A program made the translations under genes and the position numbers. Positions 6,894 through 14,522 of a DNA stretch of 21,968 bases are shown piece by piece. Location of the stretch: positions 1 through 21,968 of the forward strand of contig JBAZOB010000019.1 of assembly GCA_041648895.1 (NCBI GenBank), read 5' to 3'. The notes beneath the pieces are model-generated. The model ran no database searches, was not told the DNA's origin, and worked only from the letters and a program-made list of their open reading frames with translations. Source of the DNA: JBAZOB01 sp041648895. GTDB lineage: Bacteria > Patescibacteriota > JAHJAL01. Within the stretch, counting starts at the first letter, position 1. Each line of letters starts with the position of its first letter.

Positions 6894-7958
6894 ATGATTG
6901 AGAAAAAATATTTTGATTTTCGTCCTCATAAAGTAGATCAGGATTATTTATTAGAAAATAATTGCCGGTATCCTCGGGATACTTTTTGTCATTATAATCT
7001 AAAGAATCTGAAAAGTGAGACCGTTAATGATTATATTGGACAAGTGTATGCTAATCATATTGATCGTGTTGAAAAATATGCTAAAGATTTCGGTTTGGAA
7101 GCATATGATGCTCATGATGCTCTATCTAAAGTGTTAACTAACCAGCGAGAGCATTTACATTATATTAGGAATGTTAAGAGTGATTACAATTTGTTGTATT
7201 ATGTAAAATTGACGTTAATCAATATTGCCAAGCTGAAAACTGATGAAAACAAAAGGTTGGGAAGTTTTTATTCTAACAGTCAAAAAAAAGATGGTTTACC
7301 ATATGTTGAATCTTTACCTGATAAAAATTGTGTTATCGAAGAATATTTGGCTAGAGAAGAGATAAAGAGTTTTTTTGAAAAATTGAATGATATTGAAAAT
7401 TCTGAAGATAAATTAATGAGACGGATGTTTTCTAATCCAATTTATAAGAATTTTTTTAAGATGATTAAGAAGGGCTATTCTTTTCGCGATATATATCTAT
7501 TAAATAATTTAATGGGGAGTGATTGTAATGTTGAAAATAGTCTAGAGCGGAAGACGCGTTTTGCGATGGTTTTGTCAAATTATTTAAAAAATTTGAAAGA
7601 ATGTAAAAGTAGTGAATATAGTGATTCTATAAGTATCAAACAATTTTTAATGCAATATCGATCGGACCATAAAAATGATTTTGGTAATGAACATAGAGAA
7701 AAGATTTTTTCTGGTTTATTGAAAGGAGGGTATTCTTATGCGGATATAATGAGAATAGTTGAGTCAGTTCCAGATGAGATGTTATGTATTTCTAGGCAAG
7801 CACTGGGAAAAAATGAAGGTTATTTAGTTACTTGGGTGAAAAGGTTTAGAAAAAGACTGATAAATTTAGGAATTATTGATAATGTGCTAATTTCAATGTT
7901 AGAACCGTTACGAGCATGTCGGGATCCTAATGCAGATTACCATTCAAAGTTTGACTAG
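6894..7958 (+). CDS. Hypothetical protein, possible divergent sigma-factor-like region
   Basis: The family is not recognised. The 354-residue product is Lys- and Asn-rich and its DNA is more AT-rich than the Cys-rich genes around it. Residues ~45-121 (YIGQVYANHIDRVEKYAKDFG, DAHDALSKVLTN, NLLYYVKLTLINIAKLK, DENKR) follow the helix order and acidic DAxDA motif of sigma-70 region 2. The C-terminal part (~265-340) contains GYSYADIMRIV and WVKRFRKRLINLGI, which could be helix-turn-helix material. This is weak, motif-level evidence. It has its own promoter candidate and its end overlaps the end of the convergent Lrp-like gene by 32 nt. Other readings include a phage or plasmid replication or regulatory protein. 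Confidence 0.6.
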   Translation: MIEKKYFDFRPHKVDQDYLLENNCRYPRDTFCHYNLKNLKSETVNDYIGQVYANHIDRVEKYAKDFGLEAYDAHDALSKVLTNQREHLHYIRNVKSDYNLLYYVKLTLINIAKLKTDENKRLGSFYSNSQKKDGLPYVESLPDKNCVIEEYLAREEIKSFFEKLNDIENSEDKLMRRMFSNPIYKNFFKMIKKGYSFRDIYLLNNLMGSDCNVENSLERKTRFAMVLSNYLKNLKECKSSEYSDSISIKQFLMQYRSDHKNDFGNEHREKIFSGLLKGGYSYADIMRIVESVPDEMLCISRQALGKNEGYLVTWVKRFRKRLINLGIIDNVLISMLEPLRACRDPNADYHSKFD

Positions 7959-8952
7959 AGGTGTTTTGAATGGTGGCAGGGTATTCAATGGCCATTTGGG
8001 TGAATTTGTCTATTTGATAGACTTCGTTGATGGCGATCTGGTGAATGATGTCTTGGAAGCGGTGCCTGAGTTCGCGGATTAGGTCGCGGAGGTTCTCGCG
8101 GGAGTCGATTTCGATGTCGAGCATGAGCTGCCAGTTGCCCATAACTTTGACATAGTTGATGATATGGGGGTGGATGGCGCAAAAGTTGTAGAGGTCTTGG
8201 ACGCGCCGGGAGTCAAATTGAATGATTTTAAAAAGGCAGCGGTAGAGGTGGAGGCCGAGTTTTTGATAATTCATGGTATAGGTGATTTTGGTGATCACTT
8301 TTTCGGCTTGCAGTTTTTTGAATCGCTGGTGGATTAATCCAGTGGAGACATTTAATAGTCGGGCGATTTTGGTAAATTCCAGGCGGCCATCAATTTGTAA
8401 TAGAGAAATAATTTTCCGATCAATTTCAGTTAATTTAGCGATTATTGGAGTGCCACCAGAGGTGTAGAATTTTTTGGCGGTATTTTTGGTGTTGGCCAGA
8501 TAGGAGCGAGGAAATTTGATGAATCCGAGGCCCACGACGATGTCGCTACTGGAAATATATTGGCCGTATTTGGCAAAAACTGAATTTAGGACTTCATTGT
8601 GGTGAAAAACATCCTTGGCAATAATGCCGAGCATGACGTCGGCGTAGCCGTCGGTGCGCATGATTATTGGTATAAATTGATTATTAGTAAAATCCTGATA
8701 CATCTTGGTTTCTTGTGATTTGGTCAAACCGGCGAATTTGAGCCAGTAGCCCCAGAAAAATGAATAACCAGCTAAATCGTAATCGACAAAGGCCCAGAAA
8801 TGTTTGATATATCCTTCGTTCATCAATTTTTCGTAGTTGTATTTGATGGTTTGGGGAGTGGAGTGGGTGTTTTTGGCAATGGTCGAATAGCTGGCGCGGC
8901 CGTCTTTATCTAGTTCGTAGAGTATAGATTGTTGAAATTTGGTGAGATGCAT
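7927..8952 (-). CDS. Tandem (double) Lrp/AsnC-type transcriptional regulator
   Basis: The 341-residue protein contains two Lrp-like modules in one chain. The first has a helix-turn-helix at ~5-50 (LTKFQQSILYELDKDGRASY, STIAKN, TIKYNYEKL). The second has LTEIDRKIISLLQIDGRLEF, then TKIARLLNVSTGLIHQRFKK (~174-213). Each is followed by a region resembling the alpha/beta RAM effector domain (~55-150 and ~228-320). Typical Lrp/AsnC proteins have one module of about 150 residues and work as dimers or octamers, so this is an intramolecular dimer arrangement. It is transcribed away from P4 across a 129-nt AT-rich gap. That placement makes P4, or its own gene, a candidate target (inference). The first seven residues after ATG 8952 run straight into the helix-turn-helix, which supports this start. 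Confidence 0.85.
   Translation of the reverse strand: MHLTKFQQSILYELDKDGRASYSTIAKNTHSTPQTIKYNYEKLMNEGYIKHFWAFVDYDLAGYSFFWGYWLKFAGLTKSQETKMYQDFTNNQFIPIIMRTDGYADVMLGIIAKDVFHHNEVLNSVFAKYGQYISSSDIVVGLGFIKFPRSYLANTKNTAKKFYTSGGTPIIAKLTEIDRKIISLLQIDGRLEFTKIARLLNVSTGLIHQRFKKLQAEKVITKITYTMNYQKLGLHLYRCLFKIIQFDSRRVQDLYNFCAIHPHIINYVKVMGNWQLMLDIEIDSRENLRDLIRELRHRFQDIIHQIAINEVYQIDKFTQMAIEYPATIQNTSSQTLNGNLH
7939..7974. terminator. Possible hairpin in the convergent gene overlap
   Basis: ACCATTCAAA (7939-7948) and TTTGAATGGT (7965-7974) are perfect 10-nt inverted repeats with a 16-nt loop. They lie where the plus-strand 6894 gene and the minus-strand Lrp-like gene end. No long T-run follows on either strand, so termination is uncertain. 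Confidence 0.35.
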
Positions 8953-9016
8953 ATTGTGGATATTATATTAATATTAGGGTTAATTATATAATATTTAATA
9001 ATATTTATAAAATGTA

Positions 9017-9045
9017 TTGAAATATTATATATTTACAGGTAAGAT
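9017..9045 (+). promoter_or_regulatory. Promoter of P4 in the divergent region
   Basis: TTGAAA (9017-9022) and TAAGAT (9040-9045) are spaced by 17 nt, predicting a start near 9052 and a leader of about 30 nt before ATG 9082. The surrounding 8953-9081 region is very AT-rich with several short TTAATAATTAA-type symmetric patches that could be sites for the adjacent Lrp-like regulator. Confidence 0.6.
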
Positions 9046-9081
9046 GTGATGGAATATATGATGAATAATTAATAATTAATT

Positions 9082-10794
9082 ATGCAAACCAAAATATGCG
9101 TGCAATGCCAAAATGATTTCCCAATCCAAAATGACGATTTAAAATTCCTGAAAAAAATATCACCTGAATACAACGGTAAAAAATATTTAATCTCCCCACC
9201 AACTCTTTGCCCAACATGTCGTCTGCGACGGCGGCTCTCTCATCGTAATGAACGAAAATTATACCGACGTCAATGTGATGCGACGGGCAAAGACATTGTT
9301 TCGCTATATTCTCCCAATAAGCCGGTCAAGGTTTATGATCAGGATTATTGGTGGAGTGATAAATGGGATCCATTGGAATATGGGCGGGAGTTTGATTTCT
9401 CCAGACCGTTTTTTGAACAATTCAAAGAATTATATGATGCCTTGCCGAAGATGAATATTTCCAACGCCAACAGTGAAAACAGTGAATATACCAATCTGGC
9501 GGTGAATAATAAGAATTGTTATATGTTGATGGAGTCGAGTGATAACGAGGATTGTTATTATGATTACTGGATTCAGCTTTCGAAAGATTTGGTGGATTGC
9601 GCTTATTGTCATGAGTGCGAAATTGGCTATGAAAACAGTGATTGTCGTAATTGTTATAACTTAAAGTATTGTCGGCATTGTTTTGATTGTCGAGATAGTT
9701 TGTATCTGGAGGATTGTCGGGGTTGTAGTAATTGTTTCGCTAGTAGTAATTTACAGAATAAAGATGGCTACGCGTTTAATAAAAAGGTTGATATTGGAGA
9801 ATTGACGGAGTTATTTCGAATAGACAATGAAGGAACAAAAAAGGAAAAAGAAGAACTGCTGGATAGAGTTAAAGAATTTTTTTCCTCTCAACCAATCAGA
9901 GGTCAGCGAATTATTAATTCGGAAAATTGTACGGGTGATTATATTGTTAATTCCAAGAATGTTCATCAGTCATTTGATGTGGGGGATTGTGAGAATGTTC
10001 GTTACTCAAGTGATGTTTTTCGCAATGTGAAGGACGTGATGGATGCTTCAACGACCGGTTTGGATAATCAATTGTTGTATGAAGTGATGAATACGGCAGT
10101 TAATGCGTATCAGGTGGCTTTTACCGGTATTTGTTGGTACAACTTGAAGAATGTTTACTACTGCATGTTTTGCTTCAAATCACAGGATTTGTTTGGCTGT
10201 GTGGGGATTCATGACAAGAAACAGTATTGTATTTTGAATAAGCAATACACCAAGGAAGAATATGAAGAGTTGGTGCCGAAAATTATTGAACATATGAAAT
10301 TGACGGGTGAGTGGGGGGAGTTTTTCCCGATGTGGGTATCAGCTTTCGGGTACAATGAAACGGTGGCGCAAGATCATTTTGTTCTGACTAAAGATCAGGC
10401 GTTGGAGTTGAAAGCTAATTGGGAGGATGAAGATCAAACGCTGGTATATAACGGAGAGTTTTATACTCTATTACCAATTAGTGATTATCGGATTGATAAA
10501 AATGTTAATGCCCAGGCCAATATTGATGCTTGTCTGGCGGGTGTATTGAAATGTGAAAAATCGGGTCGGCCGTATCGAATAACATCGCAAGAATTGGCAT
10601 TTTATATCAGACACCAAATTGAATTGCCGCGGTTACATCCCGATGTGCGGCATTTAGACAGGATAAATAAAAGGCATCATTATGGATTAAGTGATGTTGA
10701 ATGTGAAAAATGTGGGAAAATTTTTATGTCGTCAATAATCGGTAGTGGTAGGAAAGTTTGGTGCGGGGAATGTTATGCAAGACTTAACCAATAA
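9082..10794 (+). CDS. P4: Cys-rich Zn-ribbon/solenoid paralogue, full length, no repeat insertions
   Basis: The 570-residue protein is a good reference copy. CVQC (6-9) and CPTC (43-46) with RLRRRLSHRNERKLYRR form the N-terminal ribbon. The YSPNKPVKVYDQDYWWSD segment, then KWDPLEYGREFDFSRPFFEQF (87-114), is well preserved. The first half (~130-235) is dense in NCYxL, CRHCFDCRDS and CRGCSNCFAS units. The second half (~278-395) ends in DLFGCVGIHDKKQYCILNKQ. KCEKSGRPYRITSQELAFYI is followed by a short C-terminal ribbon, CEKCGKIF and CGECY (541-564). The extra C-x-H-x-G-x-C found in P1-P3 is absent. It has its own promoter and a strong terminator, so it is a single-gene unit facing away from the Lrp-like gene. 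No signal peptide or membrane helix is visible; function is unknown. Confidence 0.93.
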   Translation: MQTKICVQCQNDFPIQNDDLKFLKKISPEYNGKKYLISPPTLCPTCRLRRRLSHRNERKLYRRQCDATGKDIVSLYSPNKPVKVYDQDYWWSDKWDPLEYGREFDFSRPFFEQFKELYDALPKMNISNANSENSEYTNLAVNNKNCYMLMESSDNEDCYYDYWIQLSKDLVDCAYCHECEIGYENSDCRNCYNLKYCRHCFDCRDSLYLEDCRGCSNCFASSNLQNKDGYAFNKKVDIGELTELFRIDNEGTKKEKEELLDRVKEFFSSQPIRGQRIINSENCTGDYIVNSKNVHQSFDVGDCENVRYSSDVFRNVKDVMDASTTGLDNQLLYEVMNTAVNAYQVAFTGICWYNLKNVYYCMFCFKSQDLFGCVGIHDKKQYCILNKQYTKEEYEELVPKIIEHMKLTGEWGEFFPMWVSAFGYNETVAQDHFVLTKDQALELKANWEDEDQTLVYNGEFYTLLPISDYRIDKNVNAQANIDACLAGVLKCEKSGRPYRITSQELAFYIRHQIELPRLHPDVRHLDRINKRHHYGLSDVECEKCGKIFMSSIIGSGRKVWCGECYARLNQ

Positions 10795-10826
10795 AAAAAC
10801 CGGCGATGTGCTTGGCCGGTTTTTTG
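10793..10826. terminator. Bidirectional intrinsic terminator
   Basis: A run of seven A (10793-10799) leads into the stem ACCGGC (10799-10804) with GCCGGT (10815-10820), followed by a T-run to 10826. It overlaps the P4 stop and has U-tracts in both directions, so it can end P4 and the convergent gene that stops at 10852. Confidence 0.88.
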
Positions 10827-10851
10827 TTGAAGTTATTGTAGAGTAGACATA

Positions 10852-11820
10852 TTATTTTTTCGACTCTTGTTCTTCTATTTTCCTTTTAAGGCTCGGGAGG
10901 TCGGGTGAGCCGATCTCACGGGTGCTATTATCGTATGTAATTTTTATCTGGTGCACCGGGGCGAACTTCGAACCAGAGTATATGATTCCAGAGCATACAC
11001 TTGGCTGATCAGCGTTTTCAATAACTATTTGTGAGAAGAATTTTCTTCCTCCATGCATGTATTTGCCGTGAGAACAAAAACTTATTAACATGGCAAGATA
11101 TCCACAACTGGCGTATTCCTTGTCAGATATTCCTATTTCTATGGATGGTTTATCATTTTCCATTCGATATTTGCCTAATTTGAGAGGAGACATAATTTGG
11201 TAGTCGTTTAGTATAATTTCGTTTTCTTTTTGATCATGTTTTTTTTCAATAATTTTTACAGACAAAACAGCCATGTTGCCTGGATCTTGTTTCAATTCGT
11301 TTATCATTTTTTGAAAAGTATTTCCATTGATTATTATCGAGTTTTTGGGGAGTTTTTCATTTAGCTCAAAGGGAGATCTTAGGTCTTTATTAATTTTATT
11401 GATCTCATTATTTAGTATTCGTGCTCTTTTGGTATAATGTTTTGTTATTTCATCACTTATTTCAAGAAAGGAGTCGTAGTTCTTAATATTACCATGCGCT
11501 TTAATCTTAGATTTAAATTTTTCGGCAATGAGATTTTTAATTAAATCGATTTTTTTAGAGGTATCTATATAATTATGACTGAGGCATAATTGTTGAAATT
11601 CTTTATGTTTGAATTCTTTGAATAGTCGATTTAGTTTAGGAAATAACTCTTTGCTAATATCGTCAAGTGTTGGTTGTGTTGAGTTGTTTAAAATTGAATG
11701 TATATATTCAATTTCTTTTAGTTTTTTTTCTTTTATCAAATTATTTTTATCGAGTATTTTACTAATTCGCTCTATGTGTTTTGGGGTAGGATTTATTGTG
11801 TAGTTTTCATTAATTTTCAT
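10852..11820 (-). CDS. Hypothetical protein, unrecognised family
   Basis: I do not recognise this 322-residue protein. The N-terminal two thirds (~1-170) are helical, Lys-, Ile- and Asn-rich, with low-complexity character. The C-terminal part (~185-300) looks like a folded alpha/beta domain, with GNMAVLSVKIIE, YQIMSPLKLGKYRM, IEIGISDKEYASCGYLAML, HGKYMHGGRKFFSQIVIEN and CSGIIYSGSKFAPVHQIKI. The conserved-looking Gly, His and Cys residues there could form an active or binding site, but none matches a motif I know. The end ('EIGSPDLPSLKRKIEEQE') is charged. The coding DNA is very AT-rich except for 10890-10985, which is markedly more GC-rich. It is the only gene besides the Lrp-like regulator on the minus strand, bounded by a terminator and a 326-nt gene-free gap. 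Horizontal acquisition is possible. Confidence 0.6.
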   Translation of the reverse strand: MKINENYTINPTPKHIERISKILDKNNLIKEKKLKEIEYIHSILNNSTQPTLDDISKELFPKLNRLFKEFKHKEFQQLCLSHNYIDTSKKIDLIKNLIAEKFKSKIKAHGNIKNYDSFLEISDEITKHYTKRARILNNEINKINKDLRSPFELNEKLPKNSIIINGNTFQKMINELKQDPGNMAVLSVKIIEKKHDQKENEIILNDYQIMSPLKLGKYRMENDKPSIEIGISDKEYASCGYLAMLISFCSHGKYMHGGRKFFSQIVIENADQPSVCSGIIYSGSKFAPVHQIKITYDNSTREIGSPDLPSLKRKIEEQESKK

Positions 11821-12146
11821 GATTGATAGAGTTTAATAACTAATATGGCTTTATTATATTAACATATATTTTATCACATGTCTATGTAAAAAAAGGAAAT
11901 TTACTGGAAGAATGGGGGGTGTTGGCTGATTAACTGTTGGCGGGGTTGGAGATAATATTTTCGGTAATGGTGGATGGGAAAACTTTGACTAGTGAATTTG
12001 TAGATGATGATATATTGGGTAAAATTTTGGTGTCGATTATTTACGTTATGTGTGCAAAATGAAAGATATTGCTTGGAAATAACGAGAATTCCCTTAGTAT
12101 ATTATTAATAGTTTATAATATAATTGTCTATTAAAAAACATAAAGT
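11821..12146. other. Gene-free gap between divergent genes
   Basis: This 326-nt stretch separates the minus-strand orphan gene from the CYTH gene and should hold both promoters. A TATAAT at 12114-12119 lies 28 nt before the CYTH ATG but has no clear -35. The central part (about 11910-12060) is G-rich and purine-biased like the coding DNA nearby. It holds one short frame, 11967-12062 (31 codons, ATG to TGA), with no recognisable motif. It may be a decayed gene. Confidence 0.4.
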
Positions 12147-12737
12147 ATGATCGAAATCGAACAAAGAGGGTATTTGACGGTTGATTTTAAAAATTGGCTG
12201 GAAGGGAATGCCGAGAAGGTGGATGAGTATGAACAAATAAATGTGTTTTGTGAAAGTGATCAGGATTCGGTGGCGGGATTTGTGGATAAAAAATATACGA
12301 TGTCGGTGGTGTTGACGAAAAGAAAGGGAGTGGTGACGGGTGAGGCGAAGATGAAAAAGGGTGATATTGGAGCGGATTCGCGGCAGGAGTATCGATTTGA
12401 TTTTGATCCGGATGATATTGATAGTTTGCTCGGGATTCTGGAAACGTTGGGAATAACCGGTTATTGTCCTCGTTACTACCAGCGGACGGATTATAAATAT
12501 CGGGGATTTGATATTTCATTAAAGGAAAATGGCTTGTTAGCCGATCATTTTGAGATCGAGTTGGGGGTGGGGGATGAGTTGAAGGTGGAGGAGGGGAAGG
12601 AAGCAATGAATGATTTTATTTTGGAGAGAGGTTTACAGATTTTGGCCAAGGACGAGTATGAGTCAATATTGCAGAAGATATATAAAGATAATCCGCCGGT
12701 ACCATGGGAGGAGATTGATTTGAGTAGGTTCAGATAA
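12147..12737 (+). CDS. CYTH-domain protein (class IV adenylate cyclase/thiamine-triphosphatase-like)
   Basis: The 196-residue protein shows the CYTH layout. The N-terminal EIEQR (3-7) corresponds to the ExExK signature that binds metal and triphosphate, with Arg for Lys. Later strands supply VVLTKRKG, GEAKMKK, RQEYRF, RYYQRTDYKYRGFDISLKE (109-127) and HFEIELG (134-140), where EIE closes the tunnel on the opposite side. The C-terminal helix (EAMNDFILERGLQILAKDEY) is usual too. CYTH proteins act on triphosphate substrates such as thiamine triphosphate, inorganic triphosphate or ATP. The exact substrate cannot be read from sequence. The gene is followed two bases after its stop by a GTAGGGGC hairpin and then by P5 (55-nt gap), so co-transcription with P5 is possible. 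No Shine-Dalgarno site is seen. Confidence 0.84.
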   Translation: MIEIEQRGYLTVDFKNWLEGNAEKVDEYEQINVFCESDQDSVAGFVDKKYTMSVVLTKRKGVVTGEAKMKKGDIGADSRQEYRFDFDPDDIDSLLGILETLGITGYCPRYYQRTDYKYRGFDISLKENGLLADHFEIELGVGDELKVEEGKEAMNDFILERGLQILAKDEYESILQKIYKDNPPVPWEEIDLSRFR

Positions 12738-12739
12738 TT

Positions 12740-12762
12740 GTAGGGGCGGGGTTTTCCCGCCC
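12740..12762 (+). repeat. Intergenic GTAGGGGC hairpin (type A, GC variant), second copy
   Basis: It is identical over 23 nt to 3338-3360: GTAGGGGC, a 7-bp GGGCGGG/CCCGCCC stem and a GTTTT loop. It follows the CYTH stop by 2 nt and continues with GTACG, an extension shared with the P6 unit at 16326. It lies between the CYTH gene and P5. Confidence 0.82.
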
Positions 12763-12792
12763 GTACGTTGAGAATAAAATAAATAATTAGTA

Positions 12793-14505
12793 ATGAATAA
12801 TAAAGTTTGTCGACAATGTGGAATTAGTTTTGTGGTAGATGATAATGATTTATCTTTTTTAAAAAAGGTGAGTCCGGAGTTTGGGGGAAAAAAGTATTTG
12901 ATTCCGCCGCCGTTGGATTGCCCGGATTGCCGATTGAGGCAGCGGCTGGCCTGGCGCAATTTACGGAATTTATATCGCACCAAGTCGGATAAGTCGGGGG
13001 TGGATATTGTTTCCAATTACGCGCCCGATGGAAAGGTGAAAGTTTATACTACAAAAGAATATTACGAAGATGACGCGACCAGCTATGGCCGAGATTTTGA
13101 TTTTTCCCGATCGTTTTTTCCCCAATTTCAGGAACTTTACTTTGAAGTGCCCAAAGCAAATTTGACGAACGACGATTCGTGTGAGAATGCAGATTTTTTT
13201 AACGGTGGGCGGGGAGTGAAAAATGCTTACATGTCGTTTGGTGCGGTGTTGAGTGAAGATATTTACTACTGCGAGGGGATCAGGAATTCAGCCAAATGTT
13301 ATGACTGTTATCGCGTTAATCATGGTGAAATTTGTTATGAGTGTGTGTATTCCAGCCGTCTTTATAATTGTTATTATTGTCTGAAGTGTTCGGATTGTCG
13401 GGGTTGTTATTTTTCGATTGATGCTAATGGTTGTCATGATTGTTTTGGTTGCGTGGGTTTGAAAAATAAACAATATTATATTTATAATCAGCCGCAGACC
13501 AAAGAAGAATATGAGCAGTTTATGGCTGAATTTAAGTTTTTGCCTAGTAGGATAAATGAGGAAAGGCAAAAGTTACATGAACTTTATTTATCTGTACCAC
13601 AAAAAGCGGTAGATTTTGTGGATGCCGAGGATTGTTCGGGAGAATATATTGTTCATTCCAAAAATGTTCATGATAGTTATGACATTGTGGGTGGGGAAAA
13701 TGTGCGTTATGGTTTCGCTTTGGTGGATGGAGTTAAGGATTGCATGGATATAACATATTTTGGGATCAATCTGGAGCGATGTTATATGTGTCAGTCTATA
13801 GCAACGGATTGTAGCAATATTTTGTTTTGCAGTTATGTGTATAATGTGGCGCATAATATTTTGTATTCGATTGATATTTGGAAGGGGTGGAATTCATCAG
13901 ATTTGTTTGGTTGTGTGGGATTGGGGAAGAAACAGTATTGCATTTTAAACAAGCAATATTCCAAAGAGGAGTATTTTAAATTAGTGCCAAAAATTATTGG
14001 ACATATGCAGCAGGCGGGTGAATGGGGGCAATTTTTCCCGTATGATTTATCGCCGTTTGGATATAACGAGACGGAAGCGATGGATTATTTCCCGATTAAA
14101 AGGGAAGAGGCAATTAAATTGGGAGCCGGTTGGCGGGATGAAGATTATGGTATCAAATATGATGGGCCGTTTTATCAGCCAAAAGAGATTAATTTCTATG
14201 ATCCAAAACAGAATCTAAATGCCCAGAAAGAAATAGATGAAGCGCTGGCGGGGATTTTGCAGTGTGAAGTGAGCGGTAAACCTTTCCGATTAATTTCACA
14301 AGAGCTGGTGTTTTATATCGAACATGGTTTACCGATTCCGACCAAGCACCCAATGGTGCGATTTCAAGAGAGATTTAAGCAGAGGCGGGGGAGGATATTA
14401 TATGATAGAAAGTGTGGTAAGTGTGGGACAGATATAAAAACGACGTTTGGGCCGGAAGCAAAAAATATAGTTTATTGTGAAAAGTGTTATGCTAACGATA
14501 TATAA
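12793..14505 (+). CDS. P5: Cys-rich Zn-ribbon/solenoid paralogue, clearest internal duplication
   Basis: The 570-residue protein has CRQC (6-9) and CPDC (43-46), RQRLAWRN, and RDFDFSRSFFPQFQELY (100-116). The first half ends in DCFGCVGLKNKQYYIYN then PQTKEEYEQF (216-243). The second ends in DLFGCVGLGKKQYCILNKQ then YSKEEYFKLV (370-398). The two stretches match closely at a distance of 154 residues, the best evidence that the protein is an internal tandem duplication. The C-terminal region has CEVSGKPFRLISQELVFYI and a compact Zn ribbon, CGKC (541-544) and YCEKCY (561-566). It contains no palindromic insertions. The Nramp-like transporter starts 17 nt after its stop, so the two are probably one operon. 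This is a contextual hint of a link to transport or metal handling. Confidence 0.93.
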   Translation: MNNKVCRQCGISFVVDDNDLSFLKKVSPEFGGKKYLIPPPLDCPDCRLRQRLAWRNLRNLYRTKSDKSGVDIVSNYAPDGKVKVYTTKEYYEDDATSYGRDFDFSRSFFPQFQELYFEVPKANLTNDDSCENADFFNGGRGVKNAYMSFGAVLSEDIYYCEGIRNSAKCYDCYRVNHGEICYECVYSSRLYNCYYCLKCSDCRGCYFSIDANGCHDCFGCVGLKNKQYYIYNQPQTKEEYEQFMAEFKFLPSRINEERQKLHELYLSVPQKAVDFVDAEDCSGEYIVHSKNVHDSYDIVGGENVRYGFALVDGVKDCMDITYFGINLERCYMCQSIATDCSNILFCSYVYNVAHNILYSIDIWKGWNSSDLFGCVGLGKKQYCILNKQYSKEEYFKLVPKIIGHMQQAGEWGQFFPYDLSPFGYNETEAMDYFPIKREEAIKLGAGWRDEDYGIKYDGPFYQPKEINFYDPKQNLNAQKEIDEALAGILQCEVSGKPFRLISQELVFYIEHGLPIPTKHPMVRFQERFKQRRGRILYDRKCGKCGTDIKTTFGPEAKNIVYCEKCYANDI

Positions 14506-14522
14506 GTGATAAAAGAGGGTTT

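Noticed and set aside
10950..10990. tRNA-like 3' end on the minus strand (GGTTCGAAGTTC...GGTGCACCA)
   Set aside because: The putative T-arm bases do not pair across a 7-nt loop and no D-arm or acceptor partner lies upstream. The bases are explained as codons of the minus-strand gene.
11967..12062. 31-codon frame in the gene-free gap
   Set aside because: It is too short, has no ribosome-binding site and no recognisable sequence; kept only as a note in the gap entry.
12187..12606. 139-codon antisense frame opposite the CYTH gene
   Set aside because: Its product is Pro/Ser/His-rich low complexity, as expected for the complement of an acidic gene, and the plus strand carries a clear CYTH protein.
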